Of a stretch of 35,301 bases of DNA, positions 1-7,590 are shown piece after piece. Source of the stretch: an uncultured Prevotellaceae bacterium (GTDB lineage Bacteria; Bacteroidota; Bacteroidia; Bacteroidales; Bacteroidaceae); contig ONSH01000006.1 of NCBI GenBank assembly GCA_900320435.1, forward strand, positions 1-35,301. Reading direction: 5' to 3'. Below the pieces are notes generated by a model. It did no database searches and was not told the origin of the DNA. It saw only the letters and a list, made by a program, of their open reading frames with translations. A program made the translations under genes and the position numbers. Positions within the stretch are counted from its first letter, which is position 1, and each line of letters starts with the position of its first letter.

Positions 1-1290
1 TTTTCTTTCGGTGCTCTTGCATTGATGGTGTGCGCCTGCTCCGATGAGCCTGCCAATATGGAGTGCGATGTGGAGAGCATCTGGGTCCATGTGGACGATC
101 CGACCTCTCTGTTCGCTCCCGAGCGTGTAGCCGACACCCTGAAGGCAGAAGTGTCCACCTCGCCGGAAGGTCGCTACATCACTTGGTTGTTGAAGAACGG
201 CGCCGAGCCCGGAAGCTATCCCGTGTATTTGACGACAACTCCCGGTGCCACCGTGTACATTTACAGCGAAGTCGGTGTGAAGCGCCCCTTCAACAACGGT
301 GAAGTCGTACATTTTGCCGGTGAGAAGAAAACGGTGATTGAAGTGGTCTCGGAGGACAAGGCCTGGAGTAAGCAGTATGAGCTCTGCATGGTGAATCAGC
401 CGATGAGCAGCCCGGAATTCAGTTTCGATTTCAATGATGAGTTTGAATACTATCAGTACAGTAAGACCAAGATGGGTGTGGGCTACTTCAAGTTTAAGCC
501 CCAGGACCCCAGAGCAATATCTTCTCTGTTCTACAATCCCGACGATCCTTATTGGAAGAACGGCAACCCCGGCTTCGCGATGAGCCGCGGCACGAATGCC
601 ACGCCGGAGCAGTATCCCACGACGGTGGGTTACGGTGCAGGTCCCGACGGGTCCAACTGCCTCCTGATGCAGACCCTCTCGACCGGCGGATTGGGCGCTA
701 TGGCCAGAATCTACATCGCTGCGGGCAGTCTGTTCAACGGCGAATTCGATCCGGCCAAGGCTCTGAAGTCGCGTTCCGCCGCCCGTCTGGCCACCCAGTT
801 CGGCACGCCGATTGACCGCAAGCCCTTGTCTATGACGGTGGATATGAAGTATATTCCGGGCCCCAACTACTGGGACGAGGACAAGCATGTGCTCTCCGGT
901 ATTGTGGACGAGCCTGACGCTTATGTCGTCTTCTTCCGCAACGACGTGCCCGGCGGCATGCTCGACGGCACCAACGTGTTGACTGATCCCAGCATCATCG
1001 GCAAGGCCCGTATCAAGCACCGCTACAACGCCGACGGCAGCAATCAGGAGACCGGCAGCCCCATTCACGGCATCACCGGCGAATGGAAGACCTTCACGCT
1101 GGAGCTGGAGTACACCAAAGAACCCGATCCCGAGGTGCTCAAGAACATGGGCTACAGCATGATCATCGGCTTCTCTTCCAGCTGGCAGGGTGCAGACTTC
1201 CGCGGCGCCTTGGATTCGAAGTTCTACATCGACAACATCGTCATCGAGATGCAGAAGGATGAGAGAGACGGTGTGGTCAACAATAATTAA
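1..1290 (+). CDS. PCMD-domain surface lipoprotein (5' end outside the window)
   Basis: The reading frame is open from base 1, so the true start lies upstream; 429 residues are visible. The first residues are the hydrophobic end of a signal peptide running into a lipobox (VCAC, modified Cys at visible residue 13), followed by S-D-E. Acidic residues right after the cysteine resemble the surface-export signal of Bacteroidetes lipoproteins. Visible residues 30-130 form a beta-rich region of unknown type. From about 170 to 415 the sequence matches my recollection of the PCMD family (putative carbohydrate metabolism domain): GNPGFAMS, an AAGSLFNGEFD segment, KPLSMT, LDGTNVL, GFSSSWQGADFRGA and a closing YIDNIVIE strand. 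PCMD is a lectin-like beta-sandwich family with no proven reaction. The next gene, an outer-membrane barrel, begins 12 nt downstream, so the pair is probably co-transcribed. The family call is fairly sure; the ligand is unknown. Confidence 0.75.
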   Translation, partial: FSFGALALMVCACSDEPANMECDVESIWVHVDDPTSLFAPERVADTLKAEVSTSPEGRYITWLLKNGAEPGSYPVYLTTTPGATVYIYSEVGVKRPFNNGEVVHFAGEKKTVIEVVSEDKAWSKQYELCMVNQPMSSPEFSFDFNDEFEYYQYSKTKMGVGYFKFKPQDPRAISSLFYNPDDPYWKNGNPGFAMSRGTNATPEQYPTTVGYGAGPDGSNCLLMQTLSTGGLGAMARIYIAAGSLFNGEFDPAKALKSRSAARLATQFGTPIDRKPLSMTVDMKYIPGPNYWDEDKHVLSGIVDEPDAYVVFFRNDVPGGMLDGTNVLTDPSIIGKARIKHRYNADGSNQETGSPIHGITGEWKTFTLELEYTKEPDPEVLKNMGYSMIIGFSSSWQGADFRGALDSKFYIDNIVIEMQKDERDGVVNNN

Positions 1291-1302
1291 TAAGGAAACA
1301 CA

Positions 1303-2112
1303 ATGAAATCAGCAAAATATATCATATTGGCCGTGCTGACGCTGATGGCTGTCGGCATGCAGGCGGAGGACAACGCCGCGAAATGGGAAAAGTACGGTCC
1401 CACCAGCAAATCCACCAAGGCCGGCTTCATCGTGAGAGCCGGATACGTGATCGGCGGCACGACGCCGCTGCCCCCTCCCGCCGAGATCCGCAAGATCAAG
1501 GAGTTTGCGCCCAAGGGCGGCTTCAATGTGGGCGTTGACGGCTACAAGATGTTCACCCGCCGTTGGGGTATCGCTTCCGGTCTGCATTTCTTCTATCAGG
1601 GCTTCCACACCGTAGCCGAAGTGAAGGGCTACTACATGCGCATGGAGATGGAGGGCGATGCCATCGAGGGCTACTACACCGGTTGCGATGTGACGAACGC
1701 TACCTTCTGGGGCTTCACCATTCCCGTGGTGGCCACCTTTGCGATGTCGGCGCGTTGGAATCTGAGTTTCGGCCCCTACATCCAGTTCTACACCAGCACC
1801 GGTTTCAACGGTGAAGTCTATGAAAACGACGAGGGCGTCAGCTATCTGCGCGTGGATACGCCTACGGGACAGAAGCAGGAAATCGGTCGCGGCACCAATA
1901 GCTACGACTTTGCCGACGTCGACGGCGAGAACAAGATGCGCCAATGGGGCGCCGGTCTCGAGATAACCTTCGACTGGAAGGCGCTGAAGCACATGAACGT
2001 GTTCGGCACTTTGGACTGGGGTCTCACCAATGCGATGTATCCCGACTTCAAGGCCGTCCAGTTCCCGATGTACAACCTCTACGCCACCATCGGTCTGGCC
2101 TATCGCTATTGA
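1303..2112 (+). CDS. Outer membrane beta-barrel protein (OMP_b-brl-like)
   Basis: This 269-residue protein has a Sec signal peptide (basic MKSAK, then a hydrophobic core, cut near MQA-ED). The mature part alternates aromatic/hydrophobic and polar residues in short strands (GFIVRAGYVIGG, WGIASGLHFFYQG, WNLSFGPYIQFYTS, MRQWGAGLEITFDW) and ends in an aromatic YRY, as small outer-membrane barrels do. The length suits an 8- to 10-stranded barrel of the PorT/OMP_b-brl group common in Bacteroidales. The start ATG lies 12 nt after the preceding lipoprotein gene. Its place between PCMD lipoprotein and PCMD/calycin genes suggests it anchors or exports a surface assembly, but that is inference. No enzymatic motif is seen. 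Porin or adhesin roles cannot be separated from sequence alone. Confidence 0.75.
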   Translation: MKSAKYIILAVLTLMAVGMQAEDNAAKWEKYGPTSKSTKAGFIVRAGYVIGGTTPLPPPAEIRKIKEFAPKGGFNVGVDGYKMFTRRWGIASGLHFFYQGFHTVAEVKGYYMRMEMEGDAIEGYYTGCDVTNATFWGFTIPVVATFAMSARWNLSFGPYIQFYTSTGFNGEVYENDEGVSYLRVDTPTGQKQEIGRGTNSYDFADVDGENKMRQWGAGLEITFDWKALKHMNVFGTLDWGLTNAMYPDFKAVQFPMYNLYATIGLAYRY

Positions 2113-2171
2113 TTGGGAGAACGCAAACATACGTATATATATAAAAGGTAAAAAATATAAGAAGATTGATT

Positions 2172-3509
2172 ATGAAAAAAAGTGTACTCTTTCTGATGAG
2201 CGCTGCCCTCTTGCTCGGCAGCAATGTTATGGCTGACGATCAGCCTCAGGTGCCCAACGGTGACTTTGAGACTTGGACTTTCGACGGCGAAAACCTGCCC
2301 GACAACTGGAATTCTTTCCAGACGGCTACCGGAACTTGGGCAGGTATGGGCTATAGCAGCAGCAACCGACAGGTGAAGCGCTCTACCGACGTGCGCCCCG
2401 GCTCTAACGGACAGTATTCCTGCTCAATATGGTCACGTAATGTGGTAATCGCTATTGCCCAGGGTAATTTGACTACCGGTCGCGTTCATGCCGGTTCTAC
2501 CAATGCAGCCAACGCGGCAAACTATAACTACACCGATCGTGAGGGTGCCGCCAGCGCCAACGGTAAGGTCGGCGTTCCTTGCGCCATGAAGTTCACCGGC
2601 AAGCCTTCGGCCGTGAAGGTGTGGGTGAAGTATGTGCAGGGCGGCACCGGCTACGGTGAGTATAACAAGGCCAAGTTCTCGGCCATCATCCATAGCGATG
2701 CCGACTACATCTCTTACGGTCTGCCCGAGAACGACACGCCTGAAAACAAGGCACGAGTTGTGGCTTCAGCCGTGAAGGAGATTGAGTATAACGACGGTGA
2801 GTGGGAAGAGCTGACCATTCCCTTTGAGTATACCAACAATGATGTTGAGCCCGCTTACATCCAGATCAACGCCTCCACCAACGCTTATCCCGGCAAGGGT
2901 AAGGCTAACGACTATCTCTACATTGACGACATAGAGATGGTGTATGAGTCAGCAGGTAATGTCAAAGTTTTCGAAAAGGATCCCCTTTACGTGACCATAA
3001 ACGAAATGGAGACCGGACCTTTCGATGCTACCGTTTACGTGACAGAGAATAATGATAACACCATCAATTTTTCGTTGAAGAATTTCGTTCTTGATATGGG
3101 CGAAGATAAAATGGGTGTGGGTAATATCAATGTGACCAACATTCCTGTATCTGTTGCTGACGATATCACAAGTTTTGCAGCTAAGCAGACGATACAGATT
3201 GAAGAAGGCGATGATCCTACTATTGATAGCTGGGCCGGCCCGATGTTGGGTGATATTCCTTTGGATATGAAAGGAAAGTACAATAACGACCACCTTTATG
3301 TGACAATCAACATTGATATGACGGAAAGCATTGGCCAGGTTATTGATGTGACACTTGGCAATGAAGGTGATGTGACAGCAGTTGCTTCAGTCAAGGTTTC
3401 CAAGAAGAATGCCGCATCTGGCGTCATCTACGACCTCAACGGTCGCAAAGTCAGCGAAATGCAGCGCGGTCGCTTCTATATCGTGGACGGCAAGATCGTG
3501 ATGAACTGA
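2172..3509 (+). CDS. Secreted PCMD plus calycin-like domain protein
   Basis: The product has 445 residues. An upstream TTG at 2166 is also in frame, but ATG at 2172 gives a clean signal peptide (MKKSVLFLMSAALLLGSNVMA, cut before DDQ), so it is preferred. Residues 25-258 form a PCMD-type domain opening with PNGDFETW and closing with DYLYIDDIEMVYES. Residues 265-397 match the calycin-like beta-barrel family (DATVYV, INFSLKNFVLDMGE, KQTIQIEEGDD, GPMLGDIPL). The last 29 residues (VIYDLNGRKV, then FYIVDGKIVMN) are the short tail often found on secreted Bacteroidales proteins. The codons of the calycin part (about 2985-3410) are clearly more AT-rich than those before. It sits 59 nt after the barrel gene in the same direction. 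The ligand is unknown; calycins bind small hydrophobic molecules in general. Confidence 0.7.
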   Translation: MKKSVLFLMSAALLLGSNVMADDQPQVPNGDFETWTFDGENLPDNWNSFQTATGTWAGMGYSSSNRQVKRSTDVRPGSNGQYSCSIWSRNVVIAIAQGNLTTGRVHAGSTNAANAANYNYTDREGAASANGKVGVPCAMKFTGKPSAVKVWVKYVQGGTGYGEYNKAKFSAIIHSDADYISYGLPENDTPENKARVVASAVKEIEYNDGEWEELTIPFEYTNNDVEPAYIQINASTNAYPGKGKANDYLYIDDIEMVYESAGNVKVFEKDPLYVTINEMETGPFDATVYVTENNDNTINFSLKNFVLDMGEDKMGVGNINVTNIPVSVADDITSFAAKQTIQIEEGDDPTIDSWAGPMLGDIPLDMKGKYNNDHLYVTINIDMTESIGQVIDVTLGNEGDVTAVASVKVSKKNAASGVIYDLNGRKVSEMQRGRFYIVDGKIVMN

Positions 3510-3539
3510 ACGAACGTTTCATTAAGTCATTCGAATTAA

Positions 3540-4505
3540 ATGAGAAAGATTATAAGTCTTTGCGTCTGCGTTGCAGCGACATTGACGGCTGATGCTCAAT
3601 ATCAGTTGAAAAACGGCGATTTTGAGCAGTGGGAGGAAGTGACTTATACATCTTCCAAAGAGTGTGAGGAGCCCGTGGCGTGGAGTTCGTTCTACGACGC
3701 AACCGGTGGCCATAAAAGGATCGGTACAAGCTCCAAATCGCAGATACACAAGGAAAAGGAGAAACGTCCCGGCTCGAAGGGACGTTTCTCCTGCCGCCTG
3801 ACATCGCGCTCGGTGATGGGCGTTGTGGCTCAAGGCACAGTCACCAACGGTTGCATGAACATGGGTTCTCTGTCGGCCTCGGATGCCAGCGGCAACTACA
3901 ACTATATCAACGAAGAACGCAGCGATCAGGCCATGCGTTTCAGCGGTCATCCTGATGCCGTGCGCTTTTGGGTGAGGTTTTCCGGAGCTGATACGGGAGC
4001 TGTCAGGGTGTTTCTCACCTCTAAAGGATATTTCCAGGATCCGGAATACAAGGATCGGAACAAAGCCACACTTGTAGCGCAGGCGCTCTCGGCCGAGCGG
4101 ATTGTGAGCAACAACAAGTGGACGAAATACACGATTCCCTTCGAATGGAAAACGTCGGAGACGGATCCGTATTATGCGCTTGTGGAAGTCACAACCAGTG
4201 CGGAGCCTGGCAAGGGCGATGCCAAAGACTATCTCTATGTGGACGATATAGAGATGATCTACAACAGCGAGGCGACGTCCGTTATTTACGACGGTCGCAA
4301 CATCCTCCAAGCCGGCAAGGTGGCAGAAAAGTTCACCCCGGAGAAAATGGGCAAAATTACCACCAATGCACGGGCGGCAAAAGCTTCGTGGAAATATGAT
4401 GCAGCTGCCGGCCAGCTCGTTGTGACGGTGGAGGGCGAAGACATCAGGGAAAACAACGTTAACAAACACGTATACCATATCCCGTTCTCTCAGACCAAAA
4501 AGTGA
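3540..4505 (+). CDS. Secreted PCMD-domain protein, paralogue of the next gene
   Basis: The product has 321 residues, with a signal peptide ending in DAQ before YQLKNGDFEQW. Residues 20-245 form a PCMD-type domain, with motifs CEEPVAWSSFYDATGG, DASGNYNYINEERSDQAM, PDAVRFWVRFSG and DYLYVDDIEMIYNSEAT. Residues 246-318 form a small beta module ending VTVEGEDI...VYHIPFS. No calycin domain and no YDLNGR-type tail follow, so it is much shorter than its neighbour. It aligns along its whole length with the first 320 residues of the 973-residue protein at 4542 (about 60 percent identical by eye), which indicates tandem duplication. It starts 30 nt after the preceding stop. The function is unknown; secretion to the periplasm or surface is well supported. 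Confidence 0.7.
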   Translation: MRKIISLCVCVAATLTADAQYQLKNGDFEQWEEVTYTSSKECEEPVAWSSFYDATGGHKRIGTSSKSQIHKEKEKRPGSKGRFSCRLTSRSVMGVVAQGTVTNGCMNMGSLSASDASGNYNYINEERSDQAMRFSGHPDAVRFWVRFSGADTGAVRVFLTSKGYFQDPEYKDRNKATLVAQALSAERIVSNNKWTKYTIPFEWKTSETDPYYALVEVTTSAEPGKGDAKDYLYVDDIEMIYNSEATSVIYDGRNILQAGKVAEKFTPEKMGKITTNARAAKASWKYDAAAGQLVVTVEGEDIRENNVNKHVYHIPFSQTKK

Positions 4506-4541
4506 GAGGCTTGGGATTGGTGAGGTAAAAGAAAGAAAAGT

Positions 4542-7463
4542 ATGAACAAAAAGATTTTAACTGCGTTACTTTGTGTCGTGGCAACAGTTACGGCACAGGC
4601 CCAGTATCAACTGGCAAACGGAGATTTTGAATCGTGGGAGACGGTGGAGTACACCGAAACCAAGGTATGTGAAGAACCTGTCCAGTGGAGTTCGTTCTAT
4701 GATGCCACTGGCGGTATGAAGAGCTTTGGCACCAGCACTACGCCTCAGATTTATAAAGACGAGGACAAGCATACCGGTTCTGCCGGCCAGTATTCCTGCC
4801 GCATCACGTCGAATTCTGTTTTCGGCGTTGTGGCTCAGGGCAACCTGACTACGGGTTGCGTCAATATGGGTTCAGCCAGCGCTACCGACGCCAGCGGCAA
4901 CTACAACTACATCAACGAGGCGCGTGAGGATCAGGCGATGCGTTTTGCCGGTCGTCCCGATGCCGTGCGCTTTTGGGTGAAGTTCTCCGGCGTGAAGACC
5001 GGCAACTGCAGCGTGCTGCTCACCACGAAGGGCTACTACCAGGATCCCGTGTATCCGGGTCGCAACACCGCCACGCTCGTGGGCCAGGCTCTTTCCGGCA
5101 CCAGCATCGTGAGCAACGATGAGTGGACGCAGTACACCGTGCCTTTCGAGTGGCTCTCCGATGAGCAGCCTTATTACGCTCTGGTCAATGTTTCCACATG
5201 TGCAGAGCCCGGTGCAGGCGCTGCTGCCGACTATCTCTACATTGACGACATGGAGATGATCTACAACAGCGAGGCTACAGCCATCATCTATGGCGGCGAG
5301 AACATTATGGGTCGCGAGCTGATTTCCGAGGACTTCGATCCCGAGAAGATGGGTAAAGTCGTGACCAACGGTCGCGGCGCCAAGAAGTCATGGAAGTTTG
5401 AGAGCAGCACCAACACGCTGACGGTGACGGTAGAGGGCGACAATGTCTCCGAAGATCCCGCCAACGTGCACATCTATCAGATTGCTTTCACCGGCGGTGA
5501 GGACGCAGAAGGCACTGGCGACGAAGATCCCATCGTAGTAGTTGCCCCCCAGCCCGTGGAGCTCGTGAAGGGTACCGGCTATTATGTGTTCAACAAGGCC
5601 ACCGGTTACTTCCTGCAGGACGACAATGGGTTTGATCTTGAGGCCAAGACGGAATGGACCGTTCATGAGGACAATACGATGGAATCGGCCAACGGCAAGA
5701 GTGTTAATATTACGATTAATAACAATGGTGTCTCGGGAACTCCGACCGGTGTTTCTGTAACAACCGCCGGAACGAATGCTTCGACGCTGGCTATTGCCGG
5801 TGATAAAGACGGCTATACTTTCAGCGTCTCAAAAAGTTGGAAATATTTAGTATTCTTCACGGGGAATTATACGGCTTACATGACCGGTAACGGCGCAGAT
5901 CTCACTTATGCCGACAACGGCGCTACCGATGCCAGCAAGTGGCAACTCTACGACGTGAACGAGTACAAGTTGTATGCTGCGCGCAAGGCGTTCGCAGATG
6001 AACTGATGCGTGCAGAGCAAATCGGCATGGATATCACCGCAGGGCGTGAGGCCGTAGAGCAGAGTGAAAGTGTGGATGAGTTGCAGTCGCTGCTCGATCA
6101 GTTGCGTCTGGATGAGGCCAGCTACGTGGCCGGCAAGTACACGGAAGACCGAACAAATTTGTTGGGCTCCACCGATCTCTCCGACGCCAATCGTTGGACC
6201 ACTAATCTCGTTTCCAACAAGGGTGGACAGCACTGGAGTGATGATCCCGAGCGTCCTTACTATGAGCAGACGGGCGAGCAATGGGGGCAGACAAGTTGGT
6301 CAGTATCAGCTGAGCAGACCGTGGAGCTTCCTGCCGGACAGTATCTGCTGAAGGCCGCCGGTCGCAGCAGCGTGTTTGCACAGGCCAAGATGAGCGTTGA
6401 CGGCGTTGAAGTGGCTCTCCCCGCCCGTGGCGATACCGGATACGGCATTGACGTCAACGGCAATGTGGACTTCTCCGGCAATGGCGTTTACTGCAACAAC
6501 GGTGCCGGTCGCGGCTGGGAATATCGCTACATAGCCATCGATTTGAAGCAGCGCGGCAATGTCACGGTGAAGTTTGAGGCTTCGACAAAGAACGCCATCC
6601 ACCAATGGTTCTCCGTGGCTGACATCGAACTGCTTTCCGTGCCGACGCCCGTTTTGGAGATGGTGTCGTTCGAGTACGACGGTGTGAGCTACACGCCTGA
6701 TGAAGAGGGCAAAATTGACCTCTCGGAGATTTATTACAAAGAGACGAAAGAGTGCAAGGTTGTGACCAAAGGCTATGGTGTCGTAACAACGTCCTTCGAC
6801 CGCGAAACCGCCGTTTACAGCATCACTCTGAGTCCCGAGGAAAGCGAGTATAACTACGAGTTGCAGCCCAAGGTATATCAGGTGCAATTCCATGAAGTTC
6901 CTGCACCTCTAGTGTTCACTGAACCCTTGCTGGTAGAGATGGGAGAAATGGCTATGCCCAGTGGAGATGTTACGGTTTATCTGGCCAAAAGCGGCGATGA
7001 AATCTATGATTTTGAGCTTCCCAACTTTGTAATGGATTTTGGAGGATTCCCCATGCCCGTCGGCACCATTCGCCTCACGGACATCGAGATGACTGAGAAG
7101 GAAGGCGTACAGTGCTTCACCAAGGAGCAGACCGTGCAGATTCTCCCGGGCACGGACGAACGTTTCGCACCCGAAGATTGGTTTGGCCCGACGTTGGGCG
7201 AACTTCAAATTGTGTTGGATGAGGGCTATGTTTACAACGGACACATTTTCGTTCATCTCTCCATTATCGAAGAAGGGGATAGCATGCCTATCGAAGTGAC
7301 TGTGGGCGACAAGACCAACATTCCCGAATCCGTCACCGGCATTGGTGAAGTGAAGACTGACGGCAAGACCGAGGGCCTGAAGGACGGCAAGTACCTCATT
7401 AACGGTCGCGTGATCGTTGTGAAGAACGGCCAGCGCTTCGACCTCTCCGGACGACGTCTTTAA
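4542..7463 (+). CDS. Large multidomain secreted PCMD/calycin-like protein
   Basis: This 973-residue protein has a signal peptide cut after AQA near residue 20. Modules in order: PCMD-type domain 20-245; small beta module 246-318; acidic linker with PQP near 320-340; a beta-rich region 340-470 (GYYVFNKATGYFLQD); a helical stretch 475-535; a galactose-binding-like sandwich 540-700 (VELPAGQYLLKAAGRSS, then ADIELLSV); a second small beta module 705-783; a calycin-like barrel 790-925 (VTVYLA, FELPNFVMDFGG, KEQTVQILPG, GPTLGEL); and a tail reading GKYLINGRVIVVKNGQ then FDLSGRRL. The N-terminal 320 residues duplicate the preceding gene, and the C-terminal part resembles the calycin domain of the gene at 2172. 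Bases 5690-5870 are AT-rich compared with their flanks. It ends just before a strong terminator. Carbohydrate or glycan binding at the cell surface is plausible, but there are no catalytic residues to point to. Confidence 0.7.
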   Translation: MNKKILTALLCVVATVTAQAQYQLANGDFESWETVEYTETKVCEEPVQWSSFYDATGGMKSFGTSTTPQIYKDEDKHTGSAGQYSCRITSNSVFGVVAQGNLTTGCVNMGSASATDASGNYNYINEAREDQAMRFAGRPDAVRFWVKFSGVKTGNCSVLLTTKGYYQDPVYPGRNTATLVGQALSGTSIVSNDEWTQYTVPFEWLSDEQPYYALVNVSTCAEPGAGAAADYLYIDDMEMIYNSEATAIIYGGENIMGRELISEDFDPEKMGKVVTNGRGAKKSWKFESSTNTLTVTVEGDNVSEDPANVHIYQIAFTGGEDAEGTGDEDPIVVVAPQPVELVKGTGYYVFNKATGYFLQDDNGFDLEAKTEWTVHEDNTMESANGKSVNITINNNGVSGTPTGVSVTTAGTNASTLAIAGDKDGYTFSVSKSWKYLVFFTGNYTAYMTGNGADLTYADNGATDASKWQLYDVNEYKLYAARKAFADELMRAEQIGMDITAGREAVEQSESVDELQSLLDQLRLDEASYVAGKYTEDRTNLLGSTDLSDANRWTTNLVSNKGGQHWSDDPERPYYEQTGEQWGQTSWSVSAEQTVELPAGQYLLKAAGRSSVFAQAKMSVDGVEVALPARGDTGYGIDVNGNVDFSGNGVYCNNGAGRGWEYRYIAIDLKQRGNVTVKFEASTKNAIHQWFSVADIELLSVPTPVLEMVSFEYDGVSYTPDEEGKIDLSEIYYKETKECKVVTKGYGVVTTSFDRETAVYSITLSPEESEYNYELQPKVYQVQFHEVPAPLVFTEPLLVEMGEMAMPSGDVTVYLAKSGDEIYDFELPNFVMDFGGFPMPVGTIRLTDIEMTEKEGVQCFTKEQTVQILPGTDERFAPEDWFGPTLGELQIVLDEGYVYNGHIFVHLSIIEEGDSMPIEVTVGDKTNIPESVTGIGEVKTDGKTEGLKDGKYLINGRVIVVKNGQRFDLSGRRL

Positions 7464-7469
7464 GGCCTT

Positions 7470-7490
7470 CTAACCTCTGTTTAGAGGTAG
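7470..7490 (+). other. Stem-loop in the 3' untranslated region
   Basis: ACCTCT (7473-7478) and AGAGGT (7483-7488) pair around a GTTT loop; the stem can extend by two pairs across a bulged A. No T-run follows, so by itself it is not an intrinsic terminator. It lies just upstream of the strong terminator at 7517 and may protect the 3' end of the message. Confidence 0.4.
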
Positions 7491-7516
7491 AAAAGTCAAA
7501 AAAAGCAGTATAAAAG

Positions 7517-7559
7517 CAATTCCGACTCACCCAGTGTGGGCCGGAATTGTTATTTTTTT
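7517..7559 (+). terminator. Rho-independent terminator of the PCMD cluster
   Basis: CAATTCCG (7517-7524) pairs perfectly with CGGAATTG (7542-7549). An inner CCCA/TGGG pairing tightens the loop, and a T-rich run (7550-7559) follows directly. It lies 53 nt after the stop of the 973-residue protein gene and ends right at the next promoter element. Confidence 0.85.
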
Positions 7560-7560
7560 G

Positions 7561-7568
7561 TATCTTTG
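7561..7568 (+). promoter_or_regulatory. Bacteroidetes -7 promoter element TATCTTTG
   Basis: TATCTTTG fits the TAnnTTTG element read by the Bacteroidetes primary sigma factor. It stands 22 nt before the ATG at 7591. I see no convincing -33 TTTG at the usual spacing; that position is occupied by the terminator stem. It probably drives the eight-gene run 7591-15158. Confidence 0.7.
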
Positions 7569-7590
7569 CCCGCGAAATAATTGTATTTTG

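Noticed and set aside
1309..4478. Minus-strand open frames at 1309-2130 and 3522-4478
   Set aside because: They mirror the barrel and PCMD genes, which have clear signal peptides and domains; no independent support.
2172..7463. Classic type IX secretion C-terminal domains on the PCMD proteins
   Set aside because: The tails are only about 30-45 residues and lack the full 70-90-residue beta-sandwich; export by the Sec route alone is enough to explain the sequence.
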